Shown here in pieces: positions 21,673 to 31,602 of a DNA stretch of 64,000 nucleotides. The notes beneath the pieces were generated by a model, which was given only the letters and a program-made list of their open reading frames with translations, did not search any database and was not told the DNA's origin. Positions within the stretch are counted from its first letter, which is position 1, and every line of letters starts with the position of its first letter. The translations under genes and the position numbers were made by a program. This stretch comes from Sepiola atlantica (lineage: Eukaryota > Mollusca > Cephalopoda > Sepiida > Sepiolidae): contig OY744525.1 of NCBI GenBank assembly GCA_963556195.1, positions 46,809,648 through 46,873,647 of the forward strand, in the 5' to 3' direction.

Positions 21673-23175
21673 ATCGGTTATGTTTTAAAAGAAGTCAATT
21701 AAAATAGATACAAATACAAGGTATAGACGATATCACTGTATAGGAAAAAATAAGTTTTCATTTTTTAGATTTATTCATCAAAATTTCGATTAGTTTGTCT
21801 TCATGACTTGTTCTGTCCGTTTCACTAGATGAACCTAACTTTGGCTTTGCTGACAGCCTTGAGGCAGTCTTAGAACCAGTAACAAGACTTCATTACTGCC
21901 ACCTGACTCGGACTACTAAAGGCTCTGGTGATGCTGGTCTTTAGTTAATGCTTTGTGTTGCAGCCGGGGCTGTTGGTGATTCGTTCTACTGTGTCCCAAA
22001 ACCCAGAAAATAAGGTGAAGTATGGTCAATGAAATTCTGACAGAGCACTGAATCTTACTGTCACACATACGGCCTACCTGTAGTTAGATTAAAGGCTTCA
22101 CTACCTAGTTCAGAACACAGATGTATGCATTGGTGTTTAGTTTGACGCTATTATAGAAGAAGTGGGATGCCATGACATCTCCTTCACTGCTGACTCCAGC
22201 ATTGATTGTCGAATATGTGTTTTTCTCTAAGATGTTGCTTCGTAGACAAATTCTTAATATTTCTGACCTTTTATATATCATATATATGATAAAACCGAGG
22301 TAGTCTGAAATCTCCTTATTTGTCCTTCTCGTGTCTCTTTCACAAATATGGAGGTTCAAAATTGTCCATAATTAATTATTCTGCAAAACAAGAATTTAAA
22401 TATAGTCACTGCTTTCACAAAGACAAGACGGACAATGGAAGTAAAAAAAAATATGCATAAAATTAGCAGTTGAAAATTGCGAATAAGTATCGTCCACACC
22501 GTGTATATAATTAGGTATCCCAAACAAAAATGTTATTTTCATTTTATCTTAATGTGAGAACATATCTCTTTGCAAAAACAAACTTTGGTAACTCAATTAG
22601 TCACAGAATTATGATTGTTCAAACTAGTAGAAATCAGAAAATTTGTAGTCTTGTGTGCGATTGGTCCAGAAGCAAATTTTTTGAAAAATCCTTACAAATG
22701 TCATCTTGTGTTAAATGAAAATTAACTATAATGGAAGCAATAATTATTAGATCAAACCAGTCCGAAGATTAGTCAAACTCCCATTAAACCTCGAAAAAGA
22801 AAAAAAAAAAAGTGTAATATAGACATGGAAGTGCAACTTTGACTGTTCATATAAAATTCATTTCAACAGCTAATACATTGAATCGTCTTAATATGATATA
22901 AAACGCATTAGAGATGAAGCTAAATTTTTTGTTAATAGCAAATCAATTAAAAAAAAACCCTCAGATTTTTACTATATAAAAATAGACAAACAATTTGATA
23001 ATAGGGTAAAAATTTAATTCACTAAAGTTTTCAACTTTGATTCTTTTTCGTGAAAGACAACCATGCAGTGAAGCAGTCCCATGGTAATGTGTCCTACAAA
23101 TGAGAAGTTCTCGGAAAGAAACTGTTCATGAAAATTTCATTCGATATTACACATATAAAAGAATAAATGAACATT
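21536..23175. other. Unassigned stretch
   Basis: (TA)n at 21640-21670. The less AT-rich part 21830-22100 has no recognisable domain. No gene is assigned. Confidence 0.4.
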
Positions 23176-23179
23176 TTTT

Positions 23180-23375
23180 TTTTGCAGTGATGGTAGAAAA
23201 ATTAGTTCTTGCTGTGAATGTCTTACAAGGAGGAACTAAGATTGGAGCTCCCTGGAAATAACGATAGAGTAGAGAGAGACTAGCAATGTCTCTTCTGTGA
23301 GAAAGGGGTTTTAGAGAAAAGAAATTTTCTCTTACTAGATTGTGAAGTCAATAAAATATTGCTGTTCGTTTTTAA
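23180..23375 (-). mobile_element. LINE ORF2 C-terminal fragment
   Basis: 'aataacgatagagtagagag' followed by 'actagcaatgtctcttctg' is the minus-strand DNA for the 'HRRDVASLSLLYRY' motif seen at 54690. Flanking matches to 27420-27600 extend it to about 200 bp. It is broken and not functional. Confidence 0.8.
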
Positions 23376-24477
23376 ATTAGTGATTCAAGTATAAATTCTT
23401 GTACCAGACTTGGACAGCAGGACATTGTGTCTGAGTATGCTGCTGCTGCTGACGACGAAGATTCTAAGGTAGGAAGAATTTCCAGATGAATTAACTAAGA
23501 AGTTTCGAAGGTTGAATCGGATCTGAAGAATGAATTCTATTAATCTACTTTGCTGCAATTTCCCCCGAAATACATTTATGTAATAACAATAACCAAACAA
23601 CGAGAATCTCTCGCACGAAACGGGGAAATCGTCGTCTTCCTTTTTAAGTCCAAGTGTCGTAAACAGCGAAATAAACAGCAAATCGAATTTAATTTCTTCT
23701 TGCATTTACAATCATTAATGCGCGGCCACGTTAAAATCAGCCAAGTAGATTTAGAGATAACATGACATACAAAACGCTACGGAGATTGCGGTTGCGGTGC
23801 GAGTCAGGTTTCCACGGACTCTACGTGCTTTTGCTTATCCTTATTGTTCAGAAATTCATGCACAGATGAAGCTCATTTGAACAAGCCTGCCAATAAGATT
23901 CACGCTACCTGCTTCTATTCGATTATTACGTGTGCATTTTGTGATGTTACGTCGGAAGATTGCAGCAATAGCAATGACAGCCTTTATTATTCAGTTTTAA
24001 TGCGGACATGCAACTGACATCATTGTTTACCAATGTAGTCTGTGGAATTGGTAAGCAGAATTCAAATAGATGCAGATATCTTTTTATGTATTATTATAGT
24101 TCAGATTAGGCATGAACATTTTATTCTCTTGATTCCGTCATATCAGAAAACGGCATCAGTTTTATTGTCTGACTTGAGATAGAGACGTTCACTTGATCCT
24201 TTTCTATGGAGGCTGGCATATTTATGAAGAAGGAGACAGCAATGAAGATTTTAACTTAAACTAGATTGTATTTACTTACCTGAAATTCATGGAGAGTAGA
24301 AAGTGGACCTTGGGTTTACTTTTGGCAGCCTTGTAACTCGTTTCCCTTATTTTGTCCTTTAGTCCTCACATTCCATGAGCGATATTTCTGACAAAGGGGG
24401 AAGAATTGCTGTTTTCTGAGTCAGAATCTATCCATATAACACTTATCGTTGGCTAGTTTTTGACCTTGAAGTGTTTT
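23376..24477. other. Unassigned, low-repeat stretch
   Basis: Among the few kilobases here without a recognised repeat, and less AT-rich at 23760-24030. Open frames of 106 codons (minus, 23385-23705) and 71 codons (plus) show no domain. It contains the candidate exon at 24280-24387. Confidence 0.4.
24280..24387 (-). other. Candidate noncoding exon bounded by strong splice sites
   Basis: On the minus strand, a strong acceptor ('attcttccccctttgtcag') precedes position 24387, and the segment ends at 24280 in a consensus donor CAG|GTAAGT. The 108-nt interval has stops in all three frames, so it could only be UTR or a long noncoding RNA exon. It lies in a repeat-poor patch. Chance pairing of splice motifs cannot be excluded. 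Confidence 0.2.
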
Positions 24478-24483
24478 TTTTAC

Positions 24484-24540
24484 CTCCTTACATCAAGTGG
24501 CTTCATGCCTTGTCTTGAGCAATATCCATAAAAAAATGGA
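24484..24540 (+). mobile_element. LINE 3'-end fragment
   Basis: 'acatcaagtggcttcatgcc', 'ttgtcttgag' and 'atatccataaaaaa' match the 3' end seen at 47262-47312 and 60085-60130 (plus) and, inverted, at 28990, 37812 and 57770. In better copies the codons read 'WSDFHKK' at the C-terminus before an A-run. Confidence 0.75.
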
Positions 24541-24894
24541 TATCCAATTTCTTAATTAGGAGTTGTTTCTGGACAATCTTTTTAGAACCAACGAATTCCC
24601 TAATTTATTAGAATCTTACATTACAGTTTAGCTAAGATTCTGGCAACAACTAAATTTAACTTCAATCTTTAAATTTTCACTAACCATGAACTGTCTACTT
24701 TTCATATGTGGTTCTAACTGACAATCATCATAAATAAACAATTTATAATTGTGATTCAAAAGGGCATAAATGTTTTCTTGACCCTTGTTTTATAATAATA
24801 CAGAATCAGTCAGTAAATCTACTGAACCGATTTTCACAAAATTTGTTGGACAGGTGTTACATGATTTAAAGTATTTATTAAATGCTGGTACAAG

Positions 24895-25375
24895 CCAAGA
24901 AAAGTGGGAAATAAAGCATAAAAGAACACATTCAATTTGAGTGCAGATCTAGCAAGGTGACATATACACCAAAGAAGAACCCATTAAATTTTAGTGCAGA
25001 GCCAGCAAGGATACATATGAATCAAAGAACCCATTAAATGTGGGTGCAGATCTAGCAAGGTGACATGAACCAAAGAAGAACCCATTAAATTTGGGTGCAG
25101 ATCTAGCAAAGTGACATATGAACCAAAGAAGAATCCATTAAATTTTAGTGCAGAGCCAGCAAGGTGACATATGAACCAAAGAAGAACCCATTAAATTTGG
25201 GTGCAGAGCCAGCAAGGTGACACATGAACTAAAGAATCCATTTACATTTGGGGGCAAATCCAACAAGGTGACATATGAACTAAAGAAGAACCCATTAAAT
25301 TTTAGTGCAGATCCAATAAGGTGACATAGAACCACTGAAGAAACCATTAAATTTGGGTGCAGATCTAGATAAAAA
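24895..25375 (+). repeat. Minisatellite, about 55-62-bp unit, about eight copies
   Basis: Each unit contains 'accaaagaagaacccattaa', 'atttgggtgcagatctagca' and 'aggtgacatatga' with alternating variants (gatctagca or gagccagca; tttgggtg or ttttagtg). The 83-codon minus-strand frame here is just the repeat translated. Confidence 0.95.
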
Positions 25376-25379
25376 TACC

Positions 25380-25550
25380 ATACAATCATGTATTCCTGAA
25401 AACCAAATTTTCATAGTTACAAATTACCCAAATAACTATAATCTTTCTCCATCTCACCTATACACTATCCAAGTTTAATAATGCTAAACAGTGACGGGCA
25501 TAAAATATAAAATATGAATTTTATTAAATGATGGTAAAACAGGTATCTGT
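25380..25550. other. Unassigned AT-rich stretch
   Basis: Nothing recognised. Confidence 0.5.
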
Positions 25551-25554
25551 AAAT

Positions 25555-25990
25555 GTGTTAGAAAAACCAAAGAAAAACAGATTCGTCAGTTGTCCTGGAA
25601 AACATCAAAAAGGTCCACAAACTCGTTTTGGCAAATCGTGAATTGAAGTTGCATGAGATAGTTGAAGATATCAAAAGGCAGTGTATTCACCATTTTGCAT
25701 GAACATTTTTCAATGAGAAAGCTGTGTTCAAAGTGGGTGTCGCGTTTGCTCACAATAGATCAAAAATAACAATGCGTCGACGATTCAGAGCGTTATTTGC
25801 AACTGTTTCAACAAAACAAAAGAAAGTTTTTGTGTCAATATGTGAAAATGGATGAAACACAGGAGTCAAATCGGCAGTCATCTGAGCGAACAGGTGAAAG
25901 CCGTCCAAAGCAAAAAAAGACGCAAACATCAGCAAAGTACCCAGTTCTTGGTTCTGTTTGACCCCAGTCCAGTTAAGGTAGTCTCTAATC
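25555..25990 (+). mobile_element. mariner transposase pseudogene, central part
   Basis: Plus-strand frames read 'VEKVHKLVLANRELKLHEIV', then 'HEHFSMRKLCSKWVSRLLT' and 'RYLQLFQQNKRKFLCQYVKM', then 'DETQESNRQSSERTGESRPK'. These are the helix-turn-helix to catalytic-core transition of mariner transposases; the usual 'MDETWIHHYTPE' block has lost its centre. Frameshifts separate the pieces, the N-terminus and last catalytic Asp are absent, and no terminal repeats were found. Confidence 0.85.
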
Positions 25991-26588
25991 TAGTTGAGTG
26001 AATGAGTTCTGACCCCTATTCTTTTTGTAATAGAGATCCTCCAAAATGACCACACCCACTTTTATATTTACCATGGCCTCCCCAATTGTTTTTTTTTTTA
26101 TCTTGGCAGGACACCATCCACTTCCAAACTCCACCCCTATTTCTTTTGTTTTCACTTAAATCCCACTCCCACTTAGAGATTGACCTGTTCATGAGCTTAC
26201 TAACCGGCTCTTGATTTTATTTGATTCTTTGTTTTTCTTTGTTTTTTGTTTTTTTAGTGTTTTTTGTTGTCCTATTCCCCATCTGTTTTCCAATGAAATT
26301 ATAAATTTATTTTGTAAACAAAAAGATTTTAAAACATTGGAGATATTTTAAGTAAGGTAGTCTATAGAGTAAAGTTGGTATTGTGGTGATTGCTGAAGTG
26401 AAAGTGATGGACAAATAATGAACAAATAAAAGGAACAGTGCTTGGACAAATGGGTCAAAATGCATCCAAGAGAAGGATAAATAGATGATAACCACCGACT
26501 CTCTCCCAATCTCAACAGTTTTCATGGCCTTGTGCCTAATTTGTCAAATTTGTTAACTTTTTTTCTTTTTTATTGCAAATAAATAATT
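25991..26588. other. Unassigned stretch
   Basis: No gene recognised; T-rich runs at 26085-26100 and 26220-26265. Confidence 0.45.
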
Positions 26589-26589
26589 C

Positions 26590-26700
26590 AAAGTATAGTA
26601 TCTGTTCTGTTCTCAGTCAGAGGAGAAGAAATTCTTGACTGAGGTATTTTAAAAATTGTTGTCCCATCCAGAGTGTCGCTTTTTGGGAAACTGCATTTTT
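26590..26700 (+). mobile_element. Variant U2-headed fragment
   Basis: AAGTATAGTATCTGTTC (26591-26607) differs from the U2 block by one base. The following 'ctcagtcagaggag', 'ttcttgactgaggta' and 'ttgttgtcccatccag' align with 37580-37650, so this is a second subfamily with the same head and a different body. Confidence 0.5.
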
Positions 26701-27760
26701 TTTTAATGTGGGTCACCACTTATCAAGGCCCGGGGGTTATTCAAGGATAAGGGTTAAAGAGATCAAGTTGGACGATGATCACCACGAGAGGATTGGAAAC
26801 AATGAGTGGAATGGGCAGAAGATTACTTAAAGGGAATTGATCATCAAAGAGGACAGCTCAACAAGCATTAAAAAAATTTTTTTTTTTTAACATAGTTCAC
26901 CCCAAACAAGGCAGGACGCCACTGTAGACATAAGGTGCTACTGAGAAAAAAGGGTGACGGTTTGGGGGTCATCCTAAATTGGGAGCTGTACAGCGAGATG
27001 TCTGTTTACATAAGTTTTAAATTTCTGCATGTCAGTAACGTCAGGAAAGCAGGGGGGAGTTCCAGAGTCCAGCAGCACGAGGAAAGAAGCTTTTGGAGTA
27101 GAAAGCTCTACGGCATCTGGGGACGTCCACAGTGTATGGATGGGATTTGGCAGATTTTCGGGTTGGTCTAGTGAATTTACGTCATGCGGGTACCAGAGCA
27201 GCAAGCTCATCAGGGCACAATCCATTGAAGTACTTGTAAAACAGGTACAAGGAAGCAACATTGCAGCGATGGGACAGAGGCTGCAGCTTGGTAGATAGTG
27301 AAGGACCTATCAAGTTGATAACTCTTTTTGGACCGAAAGTATTTATTTACATTAGACTTGAAGACTGGAAGTTCTGTTTGATTTTTTGTAAAGAGAGATG
27401 TAACTAGACGAGTTCTTGTTGTGAATGTTTTACAGCATGAGACCAGAGTTGAAGCTAAGTCGAACACCCACCATGAGAATAACGATAGAGTAGAGAAAGG
27501 CTAGCAACATCTCTTCTGTGTGAAAGAGGTTGTGAGGACGATAAGAGATCATTCCCCACTAGATTGCCAAATCGATTTTGTACTCTTTCAAGACAAGAAA
27601 GAGTGCCATAAGCAGCACCTCCCCAGATATAACAGCAGTACTTGACCTTAGGACGTATCTAGCTCTTATACAGGTAGAGGATTGCGTCAGGGGTTAGGTA
27701 TTTTCGGTATCTCTCACATTAAGAACAGACCATGTGCCAATCTATGCCTTTGTGAGAGTG
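26700..27760 (-). mobile_element. LINE ORF2 C-terminus and 3' UTR
   Basis: Minus-strand frames include 'ASTLVSCCKTFTTRTRLVTS' (27380-27467) and 'FPDVTDMQKFKTYVNRHLAV' (26990-27060), matching the C-terminal part of the CR1/Jockey-like family at 10820 and 54690. The 3' end 'cctgaataacc..ccttgataagtggtgaccc' on the minus strand lies at about 26700-26760. At 26885-26935 a fragment of the 'aagtggcttcatgcc' 3'-end family is embedded. Multiple stops are present. Confidence 0.85.
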
Positions 27761-28370
27761 GCAAGTAAACAGGTACTCTGTCGCAATAAATGACAAGAAA
27801 TCCTTATGTAAGATTTCAAGTTAACGACTTTTTCTCATAAATTGTGGAGCATAAAAGAAAAAAAATCACCTACCTCAAAAAAAATTAATAGAGGAGGAGG
27901 AGGGTGGTGTCTTATGCGCCGTCTGTAGATGGATAAAAAAAAAGAAAAGAATAAATAAACTTATCTCTTTAAGTATCACTGGAATTATGGTAATTTTTTT
28001 TAATCCTCAGCAACTGTCATGACCAATCGAAAAACGTGTCTCCTCAATAAAAGCCATTGCTTTTTTAACGACTGGCAGCATGATTTTTGGTTCTTGAGCG
28101 AGAGTCAGTTCGCTCGGTTACGATCAGAAAGTTGAATTTTTAGCCCTTCTTTTTTATATTGATTTGCCTCTTGGACTTTTGAGGTTGGATTTGTGTTTCT
28201 GAACTTTTTCACTTCCTTTTTTCTTCTTTGGATTTCTGAACGTAGTTTTGCAATACAAAGTTCTTTACTGAACTTACTGTTATTTGTTTGAACATTTCCT
28301 TTTTTAACAATTTTCAAATCTCAAGCCTTAAGGAAAACATTATTGCACAAAACATATACAATATTAATAC

Positions 28371-28404
<34 letters not shown>

Positions 28405-28410
28405 CTTTAT
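27761..28410. other. Unassigned stretch
   Basis: A 70-codon Lys-rich minus-strand frame (28105-28317) has no recognisable domain. (TA)n at 28372-28403. No gene is assigned. Confidence 0.45.
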
Positions 28411-28970
28411 TCATATAAAGTTAGGTATGTGTATATGTTTAAATACTTCTATGTATATGATTCGCTCCTAAACTAAGGAACCGATCATTATGAACTTTAG
28501 AACACAGCTGCCAGGTGTAAGGGTGGCTTATATGAGCTTTAGTTTAATTTAGTTTTATGCAAAGGGGGCAAAGGGTGGTGGGAGTAGAAGCCTTTGTTAA
28601 AATTCAGATGACTTCGATTTTTGTGAAATTTTAATAGGTATTAGATATAAATTGATAAATATTCTCCAAATTTTAGGAGTATTTAAAAGGGTTCTTAAGA
28701 GACATAATCTGGGTACAACATCCCATTTGAAAATTCAAATATTTCAGATTTACATTAAATTTGATCCATAGTCATTAGACACCAATAAAGCAAGATTTCT
28801 TGAATTTCAAGTTCTTCTTAAGCTTAAGCCTGAAATTTTAGACATTTTCCATAAAATAATTGATTTTGATCAAAATAAGAATAAGGATTCTAAACAAAGT
28901 TTAGTAGCATTATATCTAGAATTTAATCTTCATAAGGGGACATAAAAGTCGTGCAAACTGTTCTGGGAAT
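28411..28970 (+). mobile_element. Helitron-like family, copy B (3' truncated)
   Basis: Collinear with copy A ('tcatataaagttaggtatg', 'gatcattatgaactttag', 'attttatgcaaagggggc', 'catttgaaaattcaaatatt'). It lacks the 3' hairpin: homology fades near 28970, where a minus-strand LINE 3' end begins. Confidence 0.8.
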
Positions 28971-28984
28971 TACTTCTACACATT

Positions 28985-29180
28985 GCGAGACAGATATCTT
29001 TTTTTTTATGAAAATCGCTCCAGACAAGGCATGAAGCCACTTGATGCAAAAAGCTAAAAAGAAAGATAGATGAGTATTGCAAAAACAGGAGATGCCTAAT
29101 GACCTTAGTCTTGAAAAGACCAAGGCAATAGGTAGGAGGAAAACAGTCAGCAGGAAGAGAGTTCTACAACTTGCAGTTCT
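28985..29180 (-). mobile_element. LINE 3'-end fragment
   Basis: 'atgaaaatcgctccagacaa' and 'ggcatgaagccacttgatg', then 'ggcaataggtaggaggaaaa' and 'cagtcagcaggaagagagtt', are the reverse complement of a LINE C-terminus. The minus strand reads 'LWNSLPADCFPPTY'-like then ends 'GAIFIKK'. Confidence 0.8.
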
Positions 29181-29189
29181 TGGAAAGAA

Positions 29190-29380
29190 GATACTGTAGG
29201 GGCGTCTAAGGCAGTAAGCAATTAACTTACTCCTCCCAAAAGAGTGGAGGAAAAGCCTGGGAGGGTGGACCTCCTAGAGCTGCACAGGACAGACCCATAG
29301 GCCAAGATAATACCAGTCTATGGTGTGCAGTATCCATCGGAACAGATACTACACTTTGATATTGGCCAAAAGGCCGAAAT
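29190..29380 (-). mobile_element. U2-snRNA-headed short element with best-preserved head
   Basis: Read on the minus strand, 29377-29340 gives TTCGGCCTTTTGGCCAATAT followed by CAAAGTGTAGTATCTGTTC. U2 snRNA positions near the 5' end are GGCCTTTTGGCTAAGATC then AAGTGTAGTATCTGTTC, so only about three to four differences occur over about 38 nt. The body ('agagtggaggaaaagcctgg', 'gggtggacctcctag', 'gacagacccatagg') matches the copies at 5165 and 34884. The far body end is truncated by the neighbouring LINE piece near 29190. Confidence 0.75.
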
Positions 29381-29429
29381 ACATATGCACACACAGACAA
29401 CTCTCCTTTATATAGATTCCTAGAGGACT

Positions 29430-29830
29430 GAGTCGCATAATGGAATTAACTCATTGATAAAAAAATCAGAGTTACTTCCCTTTAGTTTATAAAGGAAATG
29501 GCTGAACCCTCCCCCCAACCCTGACGAAATCTACGCTAGTTTAGCGTCAAAGAATGAATAACTTTCTCTAAAGTTTAGATATTATTAATTTGGGCCAACA
29601 CCAATCAAGAAAATACCAACTTTGTGTGTGTTTGGGTTTTTTTTTCTTTTAGCTGGACACACACATTTTATATAATAGATTAATTACATTGGATTAGGTG
29701 TATGTACCCGGCGTTTCCAGTAGTGTTTTTACTTAAAAAAAATTTTTTCCAAAATATTATTTCTTTTGTTCCAAACAAAGAGAATTAACTCTGTATCGAC
29801 GAATACAGAGTTACGTCCCCTTTTCAAAAA
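29430..29830 (+). mobile_element. Repeat C (Helitron-like candidate), copy 1
   Basis: 'aaaaaatcagagttacttcc', 'ctttagttta', 'gtcaaagaatgaat', 'caatcaagaaaatac' and 'ttatataatag' are collinear with 53180-53425. A second start 'gtacccggcgtttcc' at 29705 resembles the 'ctacccggcgcaaaag' opening at 53039. Ends such as 'tactagaagggctacccggc' resemble Helitron/Helentron termini, but the assignment is tentative. Confidence 0.5.
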
Positions 29831-30394
29831 TGGTGTCCATGTTAAAATAATTCCGACCCAGTCAAAGTATTTTCTGGAAGGAATTAAACCGAATTATATT
29901 TTATTGTTCTTAATGTGCTGCAGCGATACACTAAAAGAACTTACAAACTAAAATCAAATATCGATTGTGTAGGAAGAAAGGCTATCGATGACAAAAATAG
30001 AGAAAGAAACTGACTTTACCTTATATATTAGATGATCAATATAGTATCATCACATCTGAAAATAAAGATATTAAGTGGATCTATGATTTTCAGAGTTTTT
30101 GATTGCCATACTGCAATCCAACATTTCGTGTGTAACAGCCTAATACTTATTAGCTTTCATTTCACATTTTGCTGATGCTTACAATGCATGGTCGCATGAT
30201 TAGAGGATTTACATACATCTTTTTCTCTCAGGCCTCATTTCTTTTTAAATATGGCAGATGATTTAATGATTTACATACTTCCTTCTTGAAGAGTTCATAA
30301 CCTTAACGATTCAACTGGCTTCATTCCAGAATTCATAGCCGAATGCTTAAAAATGTATTTATTCTGCACAATCCATATTTATTTTCTGGATTTA
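29831..30394. other. Unassigned stretch
   Basis: No gene; two 61-codon frames have no domain. Confidence 0.45.
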
Positions 30395-31400
30395 ATTCCT
30401 GTATAATTAATGTCCTTAACCAAAATTCACACAGATTCAACCTAAGAATTTCAAATTATAATTCAAATGTCATCATCTCTATCAGCTTATGGAACTTCTC
30501 CCCCCCCTCCCCTCATCGGTTATGCTAATTAAATATTCTTGAATATATTCTGACAGAATATTTTCTATTTTCTCCTGCTGGTACCTGTATACTTTCTTCT
30601 GTCTTTTTTATGCTGGTGCCTATAGATTTTCTGCCCTCTCTTGTATTTGTTTGTTAGTTAAAACAGCTGTCTACGCTGGATAATTAACTTAACCAAAATT
30701 TATTACAGATTCAACCATAGAATTTCATATTCTAAATCAAGTGTCATCTCTATCTGATTATGAAAGTTCTATCCTCCTCATCTATTTTGCTAATTAAATA
30801 TTCTTGTGTTTCGGATTTTTTAGATAAGGGATGATAATTTGTGATCCACGTGGACACATAGTGCAATAAATAAAGTATAATAATCCGTTGTAAGTGAGTT
30901 TTCCGAAGGTTGAAGGTTCAATCCTCACTACAGGCGATACTAATAAAACAACGTCCCACAGCGTCCACCCTGATTCTACGCTCTCATCTCAACATAAGAC
31001 TCTTTACCTTTTGGTCTTTATTTTGTTTTATTTCATGTAAAATTTTAAAAGTTAAATGTTGCCGATAATATTTGCAATTACATTATTGGTTTTTCTCTAT
31101 CCTCTGATGAAAAGAGTTTATCTTTGAAAATCCATGGATTAAGGATATGAAGCTCCTTGCTCTGAACTTTTGATGTTCTAATAAATATTGTATCCTTACA
31201 ATTTTTATTCTCATCTTTCATTATATATATATATGCTTATATATGTTTTCCCTCTGTTGTATTTGTCAGTTAAAACAGCTGTCTTTGCTGTATAATTAAC
31301 TTATACAAATTAAGGCTTCGAATTTCATATTATAATTCAAGTGTCATCTCTATCTGATCATGAAAGTTTTTCCTCCCTCATATTATTGATTAACATATGC
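30395..31400 (+). repeat. Three dispersed direct copies of an approximately 150-180-bp repeat
   Basis: 'tcatctctatctgattatga' with 'aattaacttaaccaaaattt' and 'gctaattaaatattcttg' occurs at about 30395-30545, 30625-30810 and 31245-31400. The last two also share 'agttaaaacagctgtct'. Between the second and third copies lies the SINE fragment at 30880-30945. Confidence 0.75.
30880..30945 (+). mobile_element. tRNA-derived SINE 3' part
   Basis: 'aggttgaaggttcaatcctc' (box B core GGTTCAATCC) followed by 'aggcgatactaataaaac' is the 3' half of the SINE at 4060-4163. The box A half is not recognisable. Confidence 0.65.
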
Positions 31401-31602
31401 ATTTCCTGTGTAACAACCATATATATTTGAAAATATGCATTGCAGGTGGAATATTGTAGACAAAACTGCTGTTATCATCAATGTGCAAAAGTGCAGTCAA
31501 TGTTCAGTCAAAAAGCAGTGATAACAATTGCATTTCTGCAACCTGATGATTTAAATAAAAAAACATGAAAACAAAATCTATGGCTCAAAAATGCACCTTA
31601 TG

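Noticed and set aside
25138..25389. Repeat-containing protein of 83 codons
   Set aside because: It simply translates the 58-bp minisatellite.
29190..29380. A true U2 snRNA gene or simple U2 pseudogene
   Set aside because: Homology covers only the first ~45 nt of U2; the Sm site and later stems are missing, and the downstream body is shared among copies.
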